Shown: positions 24,079 to 31,478 of the stretch, in pieces | Layout: every line of letters begins with the position of its first letter | How positions within the stretch are numbered: the stretch's first letter is position 1 | NCBI GenBank assembly: GCA_028873845.1 | Contig: JAPPNO010000010.1 | Location: 51,965-97,666 of the forward strand | Reading direction: 5' to 3' | Source: Gemmatimonadota bacterium | GTDB lineage: Bacteria; Gemmatimonadota; Gemmatimonadetes; Longimicrobiales; Gaopeijiaceae | Length of the DNA stretch: 45,702 bases | Notes under the pieces: generated by a model | Database searches by the model: none | The model's input: the letters and a program-made list of their open reading frames with translations, nothing else | What the model was told of the DNA's origin: nothing | Program-made: the position numbers and the translations under genes

Positions 24079-25113
24079 TCAGGCGTCCGCAATCAGCACG
24101 ATTCGGATTCGGGAGGGGTCCTGACCCGGGAGCCCGACCTCCCGCTCCTCACCCTCGTGGGCCCCGAGCAGCGCGTAGCCGATCGGAGAGTCGCGCGAGA
24201 CCTCGCCCTTGTTCCAGTCGGGCTCGCAGCCGACCACGACCCGGCGGACGATCTCGCGGGAATCGAAGTCGTAGACATACACCTTGTCGCCGACCTCGAC
24301 GCGGCGCGCGGGAGTCGGGTCCGGCGGATCCGGTGGCCAGCTCAGCGAACCCATCTGGGCACGGACATATCCCAACGCCTGCCTTCGGTCGGTTGCGACG
24401 CCGACTGTCTCCTCCACTTCACGCAGGAAGCGGCGCACAACCTCGCGACCCGTCACCGCGCGGCGCCACGCCGCGCAGGCCTCGGCCGGAAAGCGTTTCC
24501 TGCCGTAATCCCGCCCGGCCTCGCGGAAAGCCTCCCTAGACTTGGCGGCGTGGAACGACAGGTATGTGTCCAGGGTCAGGGCGATGTGCTCTTTCGCCCC
24601 GTCCACGATGTCGAAGCGGGCGAACCGCCGGTTGCGGATGCTGCCCCGCCCGGCAGGGAAATGAAATTGCCAATCCCGTCCGTCGTCCGAAACCGCCAGT
24701 TGGAGGGCCCGGGTCGAGGGATCGTCGAAGGGGTGGGGGTTCGGGGCGCCCGCCGACTCCGGGAGCGCTCCGACCTTGATCAGGATCCGCGGATCGCCGG
24801 GAGGATGGCAAAGTGCGAGGTCGACAGCGTCGGCGGCGGTCCTCAAGTCCGGCGCCACGACGCCCGGGTCCCCGGTGTTCCACCCGAGTTGCTGCAAGAG
24901 GGGGATCAAGATGCCGTCCACGACTTCGTCGCGGGTCGCGAACGTCCCGCGCTCGAAGTCCGCCGCCAGGGCGTGGAGCCGCTCGGCGAGGGACTCGATG
25001 CGCAGGTGTCGGTCGAAGAGGGGCAGGCCGCCGGCCGGGTCGTCCGGGTGGGGTGGCCCTCCGGGAGTGTCTTTCGGCCCGTCTGCATTCACGAAGGAAC
25101 TCCCACGATCCAT
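24079..25113 (-). CDS. HSDR_N-like restriction-type protein fused to GreA/GreB C-terminal domain
   Basis: 344 residues from the ATG at 25113 (a TTG at 25173 would add 20 residues). The N-terminal half resembles the nuclease region of type I restriction R subunits: RDEVVDGILIPLLQQLGWNTGDPGVVAPDL, then AVDLALCHPPGDPRILIKVGAL. The expected D...ExK is degraded: the ILIKVG segment has Lys and Gly where IExK is normal. The C-terminal 75 residues match the FKBP-like domain of transcript cleavage factors GreA/GreB (VEVGDKVYVYDFDSREIVRRVVVG, KGEVSRDSPIGYALLGAHEGEEREVGLPGQ, RIRIVLI), which in Gre factors binds RNA polymerase. A polymerase-binding sensor linked to a nuclease-like module is an attractive but unproven reading. 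It is probably co-transcribed with the chimeric gene downstream. Confidence 0.75.
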   Translation of the reverse strand: MDRGSSFVNADGPKDTPGGPPHPDDPAGGLPLFDRHLRIESLAERLHALAADFERGTFATRDEVVDGILIPLLQQLGWNTGDPGVVAPDLRTAADAVDLALCHPPGDPRILIKVGALPESAGAPNPHPFDDPSTRALQLAVSDDGRDWQFHFPAGRGSIRNRRFARFDIVDGAKEHIALTLDTYLSFHAAKSREAFREAGRDYGRKRFPAEACAAWRRAVTGREVVRRFLREVEETVGVATDRRQALGYVRAQMGSLSWPPDPPDPTPARRVEVGDKVYVYDFDSREIVRRVVVGCEPDWNKGEVSRDSPIGYALLGAHEGEEREVGLPGQDPSRIRIVLIADA

Positions 25114-25169
25114 CGGCTGCGCGATTCCGGTTTGAAGGACTACGACAATCGGTTGGGTTTCGGGCGGCG

Positions 25170-25363
25170 TCAATGCGGGCGCCGATTGTCGCGCAGCGGA
25201 CCCGCCTGCGAGTGCGGGCGGCCGGCAACGGCCGTTCGATGGAGGAGGAAGTCATGCAGATCCTTCGCAAGGCCGTCGGGCGCTTAGGAACCAGACTGGC
25301 CGGACGCTGGCCGCGGAACGCATGGACCGAGTACGCGACACCGGTGACCACCGCCCCATTCAT
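25170..25363 (-). pseudogene. Possible decayed hicB-like antitoxin
   Basis: The stretch starts with an ATG overlapping the end of the hicA relic (ATGA at 25360-25363), the usual hicA-hicB junction. In that frame TALRRIC and ERPLPAARTRRRVRCATIGA resemble the HicB pattern EALRRIREAI...DGLPVPxPRT, but the N-terminal beta strands are not recognisable and the frame runs on past the expected end. I regard it as a badly decayed antitoxin; random similarity cannot be excluded. Confidence 0.3.
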
Positions 25364-25564
25364 CGAATCCCTCCCTTCTTGAGTCCGGCCTGTTTCAGGA
25401 TGCTATTCCACGTTCCGGGTGGCGAGTCATCATTCAGGTTCCCCGGGGATCGTGACTCGTCCTTGTTTCTCAGGGTGCTTGTACTGTCGGTGACTTCCGC
25501 GGGTGCGGACGAGCACCCATCCGTGCTCCGTGACGAGTCGAATTGCTTCCCTCACCTTGGGCAT
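25360..25564 (-). pseudogene. hicA: Frameshifted HicA-type toxin gene
   Basis: From the ATG at 25564 the product reads MPKVREAIRLVTEHGWVLVR, then TRGSHRQYKHPEKQGRVTIPG, the classical HicA (YcfA) double-stranded-RNA-binding fold with catalytic His in GSHRQY. The frame stops after GEPE at 25430, but the next frame continues NDDSPPGTWNSILKQAGLKK, exactly the HicA C-terminus. Removing one T at about 25434 restores a 67-codon gene. GGGGGGAAG lies just before the start. So this is a recent one-base inactivation, or a sequencing error worth checking. Confidence 0.75.
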
Positions 25565-25573
25565 CTTCCCCCC

Positions 25574-25855
25574 CTACGCCGTCCTCTGGTTCTCCGTCGA
25601 CGTCCCGATCCAGATATGCGGTGGCAGTCCGCAGTCACAAAACAGATCCCCATTCTGCCGTACGAAACGCGCCGCCCGGCTCGGCCGCTTGGTCAGCACC
25701 TGGTAGGTATGCCGGTCCACATCGAGCATGACCTCGAACACCGCCCGCAGGAAATCCGCAGGGATGTCACAGTGGAACCGCACGGGGAATCTTCCGCATG
25801 TTGGTGCCCCGGGCGACGACCGGACGCCGTCGCACCGAAACCCACCCCCCCTCAC
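25574..25855 (-). pseudogene. DUF5131 (phage Gp37/Gp68-like) fragment
   Basis: Residues in the middle of this frame match the DUF5131 core: RFHCDIPADFLRAVFEVMLDVDRHTYQVLTKRPSRAARFVRQN, then LPPHIWIGTSTENQRTA, after which the frame stops. The family is normally about 230-300 residues, so both ends are missing. These proteins come from phages and mobile elements. Together with the hicA relic next to it this marks a degraded mobile segment. Confidence 0.65.
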
Positions 25856-26754
25856 TTCTGATTATACACCCCCCCAAGCCGCCGCTCGATGTTGAACCCG
25901 AACCGCCACGTCCCCGGGTCCAGAAAGTCCTCGGCCGCCCCCGCCAGCGTCTGCGTCGGGTTCATCTGGTGCTGGTTGGTGACCAGGAGCTTGAAGAAGT
26001 GCCCGCCCGTGCCGATTTCGAGGCCGAAGGAACCGGAATCGTACTCCTGGTCCTCCCGGGACCGGCTCAGGATCCACTCACCGAAGAGGCTCCACGTCCG
26101 ATCGAGGTAGAGCTGGCCGGTCAGGCCCAAGGAAACGGTGGTCTCCGGGTCGTGGCTCTTGATGCGCGGATTCCACAGCAGGGTGGGCACGACGCCGAGG
26201 GCGAGCCGCCGCGCGAACATCGCGTTGGCGATGAACTGGGCGTAGGCCTGCATTTCGTTGGCCTCCGCGATGTCGTCGTCGCCGGAGCCGCCGTCCGGGC
26301 CGCCCCCGGGCGGCGGGATGTGCTGATGACCCCCGTGATCGTCCCCCTCCTCTTCCTGCAGGTTCCACGCCACTCCCGTCTGCACGGCGAACTCGACGGA
26401 GCCCGTCGGAGCCTCGAAGGCCAGTCCGGCGACGCGCGCGTTGAACTCCAGGTTGTCCGTGCTGTTGGAGCGGAGGATCCCGAGGGCGAAGTGGTCGTGG
26501 GGCGCGAAGGCCAGGCCGAGGCGACCCAGGACGAATCCGTCCAGTCCCCAGAGGTCGCCGGCGCCGTCCGACAGGTAGCCGAACCTGTGGGAGATTTCGA
26601 ACAAAACGGTCCCCGCGCCCGTTGCTGCCGCGGTCGGCAGCGTCGCCGAATGCGTGGACGCGAAGACGTTCTGGGCCGTGGCCGTGGCCGGGGCGGTCAG
26701 GCAGACCAGGGGAACGGAAACGCGGAGAAATGCCCGCTTGGCGGTGGCTCGCAT
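25852..26754 (-). CDS. DUF5777-like outer-membrane beta-barrel protein
   Basis: 300 residues from the ATG at 26754 (MRATAKRAFLRVSVPLVCLTAPATATAQ is a clear Sec signal peptide). The mature part is made of amphipathic strands with the DUF5777 landmarks FEISHRFGYLSDG near the N-terminus, DHFALGILRSN, and FFKLLVTNQHQMNPTQTLAG near the C-terminus. A loop rich in His and Asp (EEEGDDHGGHQHIPPPGGG...SGDDD) is inserted mid-protein and could bind metal. It lies downstream of three other barrel-like genes on the same strand with a gap of about 95 bases and may be the last gene of that group. Confidence 0.8.
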   Translation of the reverse strand: MRATAKRAFLRVSVPLVCLTAPATATAQNVFASTHSATLPTAAATGAGTVLFEISHRFGYLSDGAGDLWGLDGFVLGRLGLAFAPHDHFALGILRSNSTDNLEFNARVAGLAFEAPTGSVEFAVQTGVAWNLQEEEGDDHGGHQHIPPPGGGPDGGSGDDDIAEANEMQAYAQFIANAMFARRLALGVVPTLLWNPRIKSHDPETTVSLGLTGQLYLDRTWSLFGEWILSRSREDQEYDSGSFGLEIGTGGHFFKLLVTNQHQMNPTQTLAGAAEDFLDPGTWRFGFNIERRLGGVYNQK

Positions 26755-26848
26755 GTGGGTAAAAATACTGTCGCGGGCCGGAATCGGCAACCGGTGTTCC
26801 CCCGGCCTTGGGCCGCGCTCGGCCGGCCAATCCGCTGGAACGTGCGGA

Positions 26849-29182
26849 CTAGAAAAACGCGTCCCCCAACAGATGCACCCGAAGCACCGCCTCAGGCCCC
26901 CCCACCCTCCCCCGCCTCAACCCCCTCGCCACATCCACCCGCAACGTCCCCTCCATGAACACCAGCCCTGCTCCGACCGCGTAGAAATCGTCGCTGCCCG
27001 CCCGCGTCCAGTCCCCGAACACCGACAACCTCAGAAACCGCAACGGCCGCTGCACGTCCACCCGGGCCATCGCAATCCTCGAAGCCCGCACGGCATCCTC
27101 GTGCCCGCGAAGCCAGTCCCCCGCCTCGCCGATGCGCCACAGGTCGTGGTCCGCGGGATCACCCCACACCCGCGCCGCCCCCACCTGCACTCCAAGCGAC
27201 ATAGGGCGTGGCAAGGGAACCACCAGCGCCCCCTCGACCAGAGCCCTCACATGCGGATTGTCACCCGCCGAAACCCTCACGCCCGCGCCGCCGCCCCCAC
27301 CCACCGACCCGGGGTCCACACCGCCCCACCACGGCCTCCACCCCAGCGACGCCCCGACACGGTCGCGCTTGCCGTCGCCGACGACATCGATGTCCCGCTC
27401 GGCAAAGAGGCGCAGCGAGAGCCAGTTCCTGTCCCCCGCGGAGGGCAGGACGCGGACGGCGGCGCCCTGCGACCAGTGGAAGTCGGCCGGGTCGCCGGTC
27501 ACGAAGGGGCCGGGAGAATCGTCGCCGCCGCCGCCCACATCCCCGCTTCGCAGCGAGCGGTAGACGGAGAACAGGACTCGGCGGCGGGGGTGGTCGCGTA
27601 GCAGGGTGAGGTCGAGGTCCGGAATGTCCAGGCCGCCGGTCGCGACCTTCGCCGTGAGCATGGCCGCCCCCCAGCCGAAGTCGCGCCGGAGTCGTGTCCC
27701 CACCGACAACCGCTCCACCGGGTTGTAGCGCAGCAGCCTGAGCGTCTTGCCCGGCGGCCGGAAGAACCAGGGACTCGCGGCCTCGTCGGCATCGCCGCCG
27801 TCGCCGGTTCCGATGGCCTCCAGCTGCGACGCGATCCCGGCCAGGAGTGCTTCGTCAACGGCACGGTCTTCATTCCAGAACGACGGCGGGAGCAGGTCGC
27901 TGGCGGTCAGCGCCTCGCGGTCGGCGGGGGTGATCGTGACCGTCTCGGCGGGGTCGCCGGACTCGACTTCGCCGCCGATGCTGTCGCCCTCCTGGCTCCA
28001 GAGACGCAGGGCTTCGGCGGCCGAGGCGGGCATTCCCGCGGCCGCAATCGTCCCGCGCTCGCTGATCTCCTCGATCTCCAGCGCCCAGTCGATGGTCACC
28101 GGGGAGCTCGGAGGCACGAAGTCGGTGGCGTTGACCCCCTCGTTGATGCCCACATAACCCGTCCACTTCACGCTCCGCGGGAGCCAGTGGCGCATCTCCC
28201 AGAGCCCGTAGTCCGCTACGACGGTCGTGATGTCCATTTCCATCCGCGGCATGGTCTCGTTGATCACGCCGCCCAGGAGGCGGTCGAGGAAACGGGGAGG
28301 ATCGTCCTCCGTACTCGACTCGAGCGCGGTGTCCTGCACGTTCACCCCGAACCCGAAGCTTCTTCTGCCGAGACTGACCCTCCAGCCCAACTCCCTGTCC
28401 GCTTTCTTGGACAGCCGGTAGGCGACCCGTGCGATCGCGTGGGACTCCGGGTCGATCCAGATGATCGCCGACACGAGGCGGATGCTGCGATAGCGCGGGA
28501 TGGCGGTGACCGCGACCGCCCGCACCACCTCGGCATCTTCGAGTTGCAAGGTGAGCGTGTCTCCCGACCGGTACTGGTAGTAGCGCTCCGATTCGGGTTC
28601 GAGCGGGCTGCGCATCGTGATGGCCGCATTCCTCGGCCCCGCGAACATCGCAATGCCGAAGTTGAAGGGATCCCCCACCGGATCGGCCGCGAAGCGCTCC
28701 GCGCGCAGTCCGGGGAAGAACTCGGTGTCGCCGGGGCCGAGGCCGGGACGGCGGAAGCGGGCACCCAGGACGTCCGCGATGTTGGGCTCCGTGCGGGACC
28801 ACCTGACGCGCACCGCCCGCTCCCCGCTCACCCAGGGGCGGTCGCGCCGCCGGCTGGGTGCCTCCATGGCCACGCGCTCGCGGATCACCGCCGTGTAGGC
28901 GTCGATGGCAAGGCGTGAGGTGTCGCGGGCGGCCTTCGCGCCGAGGATGAGGTGGCGGGCGGTTTCGTCGAGGTAGGCGTCCTGGGGGGTGTCGGGGGGG
29001 AGGGTGTCGGGGGTTTGGGGGGCACCAGAGCCGGGCTGGGCAAGGGCGAGGAGGAGGAGGGGGATGGGGATGAGACTGCAGCAGAATCCCGTCGAGAACC
29101 GAGAGCCGATAAGCACAGGGAGAAGCGGCGGCCGGCAGTGTGGGGCCGCTCCCCGTGGCCGGTCGCGACGGCGGGTCACCAA
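26849..29182 (-). CDS. Uncharacterised outer-membrane protein, paralogue 1 of 3
   Basis: 777 residues from TTG 29182; GTG at 29179 is equally possible. A long leader ends in ALAQPGSG. The N-terminal domain shares DAYLDETARHLILGAKAARDTSR, RRRDRPWVSGERAVRVRWSR, ESERYYQYRSGDT and TAIPRYRSIRLVSAIIWIDPES with the next two genes. The C-terminal half has strands such as LRRDFGWGAAMLTAKV and FRLS-FGDWTRAGSDDFYAVGAGLVFMEGTLRVDVARG and ends in Phe (DAFF), the usual signal for outer-membrane barrel insertion. Hence: periplasmic domain plus C-terminal barrel. No database family recognised; DUF5686-like architecture is a possible comparison. First of three tandem copies; the order on the minus strand is copy 3, 2, 1. 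Confidence 0.75.
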   Translation of the reverse strand: MVTRRRDRPRGAAPHCRPPLLPVLIGSRFSTGFCCSLIPIPLLLLALAQPGSGAPQTPDTLPPDTPQDAYLDETARHLILGAKAARDTSRLAIDAYTAVIRERVAMEAPSRRRDRPWVSGERAVRVRWSRTEPNIADVLGARFRRPGLGPGDTEFFPGLRAERFAADPVGDPFNFGIAMFAGPRNAAITMRSPLEPESERYYQYRSGDTLTLQLEDAEVVRAVAVTAIPRYRSIRLVSAIIWIDPESHAIARVAYRLSKKADRELGWRVSLGRRSFGFGVNVQDTALESSTEDDPPRFLDRLLGGVINETMPRMEMDITTVVADYGLWEMRHWLPRSVKWTGYVGINEGVNATDFVPPSSPVTIDWALEIEEISERGTIAAAGMPASAAEALRLWSQEGDSIGGEVESGDPAETVTITPADREALTASDLLPPSFWNEDRAVDEALLAGIASQLEAIGTGDGGDADEAASPWFFRPPGKTLRLLRYNPVERLSVGTRLRRDFGWGAAMLTAKVATGGLDIPDLDLTLLRDHPRRRVLFSVYRSLRSGDVGGGGDDSPGPFVTGDPADFHWSQGAAVRVLPSAGDRNWLSLRLFAERDIDVVGDGKRDRVGASLGWRPWWGGVDPGSVGGGGGAGVRVSAGDNPHVRALVEGALVVPLPRPMSLGVQVGAARVWGDPADHDLWRIGEAGDWLRGHEDAVRASRIAMARVDVQRPLRFLRLSVFGDWTRAGSDDFYAVGAGLVFMEGTLRVDVARGLRRGRVGGPEAVLRVHLLGDAFF

Positions 29183-29224
29183 GACCTGAGCATCGGATAA
29201 AGTTGACTAGATAATCTGACTAAG

Positions 29225-31462
29225 TCAGAAGAACGTGAATCCCCTGGGGTGGACCCTCCACCCCGCTCGGAACGGACCCTCGCGGCCGCAGTCGATGCCT
29301 CTCGCCACATCGACGCGCAACAACCCGTCCATGAAGACCAGCCCCGTCCCGACAGCGCAGTAGTCCGCGCCCTCGGCCGACGCCCAGTCTCCGAACACGG
29401 ACACATGCAAGAAGCGAGCCGACCGCTGCAGGTCCACCCGCCCCATCCAGGTCCGCGAAGTTTCCACCGTGCCCGAATGCCCGCGGACCCAGTTTCCGCT
29501 CACCCCGATGTCCCACAGATCCTGCGGCGCCGGATCGCCCCACACGCCGGCCATCCCCCCCTGCACCCCGAGCGACAGACCCCCCACCAGCGGGACCACC
29601 ACCGCACCCTCGACGATCGCCTTCACGTGCGGATCGTCACCCGCCGATCCCCGCACGATCACGCTCCCGCCCCCACCCACCGTCCCGTCCCCGAAGGCGC
29701 CCCACCACGGCCTCCACTCCAGCGCGCCGCCCACGCGGTCGCGCGTCGCATCCGTCTCGATGTCGCCGTCCCGCTCGGCGAAGACGCTGAGCGACAGACG
29801 AGTTCGCTTGCCGTTGCCGGGCGTGAACCGGAGTGACGCCCCGTGCGTCCAGTGGAAGTTCACCGAATCGGCGGCGCGCACGAAGTAGCCCGTCCACCCT
29901 TCGAGCCCGCCGATGCCGAGCGCGCCCGCGCGCAGCTGGCGGTACACCGAAAACTGGGTTCTGCGCTTCGGATGATCGTGCTGCAACGTGAAGTCCATGT
30001 CCGGGACCGCCCACCCGCTGGTCGGGATCCGCACCGTCAGCGCCGATCGCCACCAGCCGAGGTCGCGCCGCACGACCCCGCCCGCCGAATACCCCTCGAT
30101 CGGCGTGTAGCGCATGAGGCCGAGCGCCATTCCGGGGGGGAAGAAGAACCACGGGTTGGCGGCCTCGCCGCGGTCGCCGCCCTGTCCGGTGCCGATGGCG
30201 GCGAGCTCCTCCGAGATGGCCGAATTGTCCCGCCACACGGACGGGCTGTCCTGCCAGATGGACGGGGGGAGGAGGCCGGGGGCGGCGGTGGTCGCGGACG
30301 GGTGGGCGCGAGCGTTCGTGTCGGTGGGAGCAGCCGGGTCGGCGGGATCGGCCGGGTCGCGGGGGTCTGTCGGCAAGGAGGCGAGACCTTCGCCGGCGGC
30401 GCGAACATCCTCGTGGTCCAGCACCCAGTCCGCGCTGAAGGGCACCCCCGGCGGAACGAACGCGGTCGCGCTCATGATCTCCCACGCCAGGTGCCCGTCC
30501 CACCGCACGCGCCGCGGCAGCCAGTGCCGCCCCTCCCACGGCGCGAAGTCCACCACGACTGCGGCGAGATCGATCTCGAGCTTCGCGGCCATCCGGTAGG
30601 CGGCGAGGTTGACCAGCCGCGCGATGAGGCCAGGGGGAGGGGTCGCGGGATCGTCGCCGGGTGCGCCCCCGCCCTGGCCGCCGTCGATCCAGACGCGCGG
30701 GTCCCACCTGCCGCCGTGTATCGCACGTCCCCGCATCTCGCGGTCGACGCGCTTGGCGGGGCGGTAGGCGATGCGTACCAGCGCCATCGACACCGGGTCG
30801 ATCCACACGATTGCGGCGACGAGGCGGATGCTGCGGTAGCGGGGTATCACGGTGACGGCGATCGCCTCGACCCCCTCGGCGCCGGCCACCGGTACGCGGA
30901 TAGTATCACCCGAGCGAAACTGGTAGTATCGTTCCGCGTCGCGGCCGAGCGGGTCGCGTACGTTGACGGCGTCGGCGCCCAGCGCCGCCCCGGCCGGGGG
31001 ACCGAAGCCGTGGACGAAGGGGCTGCCGAACGGATCGGCCGCGAGGTACCCGGCGTACAGCTCCGGGAAGGCGCGGCCAAGGCCGCCGGGCGCCAGCCCG
31101 TTGCGGCGGAAACGGGCGTCCAGGACGTGCACTTCGCCGGGCTCGCCGCGCGACCACCGCACCCGCGCAGCCCGCTCTCCGCTCAACCAGGGCCGGTCGC
31201 GCCGGAAGGTGGGGAACACGAGGCCCACCCGTTCGCGGACGAGGGCCGAGTACGATCCGATCGCCGCGCGCGCGGTGTCGCGGGCGCGCCGCGCGCCGAG
31301 TACGAGGCGGCGGGCGGTCTCGTCGAGGAAGGCGTCCCGGGCGGTGGGAGCCGGAACGGGGTTTGGAGGTTGCGCGAGGGCGTGGCCGGGTGAGGCGCAT
31401 GCCAGGATCACCGCGGGCAGGGTCCGCCACGGGCGCCGCTGGCGCCGCGTCGGTGGACTCAT
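29225..31462 (-). CDS. Uncharacterised outer-membrane protein, paralogue 2 of 3
   Basis: 745 residues from the ATG at 31462. Signal peptide RTLPAVILACASPGHALAQ. It shares with its neighbours RDRPWLSGERAARVRWSRGEP, ERYYQFRSGDTIRVPVAGAEG, VIPRYRSIRLVAAIVWIDPVS, the strand VVRRDLGWWRSALTVRIPTSGW and the barrel end FGDWASAEGADYCAVGTGLVFMDGLLRVDVARG, ending in FTFF. Copies 2 and 3 are separated by only 16 bases, so they are co-transcribed. A 31-bp stretch (30901-30931) is identical to one in copy 3, against a background of clear divergence. A small inverted repeat TCTGAC-N3-GTCAGA (29215-29229) covers its stop. Confidence 0.75.
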   Translation of the reverse strand: MSPPTRRQRRPWRTLPAVILACASPGHALAQPPNPVPAPTARDAFLDETARRLVLGARRARDTARAAIGSYSALVRERVGLVFPTFRRDRPWLSGERAARVRWSRGEPGEVHVLDARFRRNGLAPGGLGRAFPELYAGYLAADPFGSPFVHGFGPPAGAALGADAVNVRDPLGRDAERYYQFRSGDTIRVPVAGAEGVEAIAVTVIPRYRSIRLVAAIVWIDPVSMALVRIAYRPAKRVDREMRGRAIHGGRWDPRVWIDGGQGGGAPGDDPATPPPGLIARLVNLAAYRMAAKLEIDLAAVVVDFAPWEGRHWLPRRVRWDGHLAWEIMSATAFVPPGVPFSADWVLDHEDVRAAGEGLASLPTDPRDPADPADPAAPTDTNARAHPSATTAAPGLLPPSIWQDSPSVWRDNSAISEELAAIGTGQGGDRGEAANPWFFFPPGMALGLMRYTPIEGYSAGGVVRRDLGWWRSALTVRIPTSGWAVPDMDFTLQHDHPKRRTQFSVYRQLRAGALGIGGLEGWTGYFVRAADSVNFHWTHGASLRFTPGNGKRTRLSLSVFAERDGDIETDATRDRVGGALEWRPWWGAFGDGTVGGGGSVIVRGSAGDDPHVKAIVEGAVVVPLVGGLSLGVQGGMAGVWGDPAPQDLWDIGVSGNWVRGHSGTVETSRTWMGRVDLQRSARFLHVSVFGDWASAEGADYCAVGTGLVFMDGLLRVDVARGIDCGREGPFRAGWRVHPRGFTFF

Positions 31463-31478
31463 GACGAGGCTGACCTCA

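Noticed and set aside
24536-25363. 275-codon minus-strand frame starting at the hicB position
   Set aside because: Beyond the first 60 codons it is an out-of-frame, Arg-rich translation of the HSDR_N/Gre gene; only the beginning may be hicB-derived.
25254-25382. Plus-strand 42-codon frame with a strong GGAGGAGG upstream
   Set aside because: Good ribosome-binding-like sequence, but it is antisense to the hicA/hicB-like relic and has no recognisable protein features. Not excluded, only unsupported.
29215-29229. Inverted repeat at the end of paralogue 2 as a terminator
   Set aside because: The stem is only 6 bp with a 3-base loop and no T-run follows; it overlaps the stop codon and may be chance.
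29843-31393. Open frame of 516 codons antisense to paralogue 2
   Set aside because: Antisense shadow with Arg/Ala/Gly-rich composition and no motif; paralogue 2 has clear homology on the other strand.
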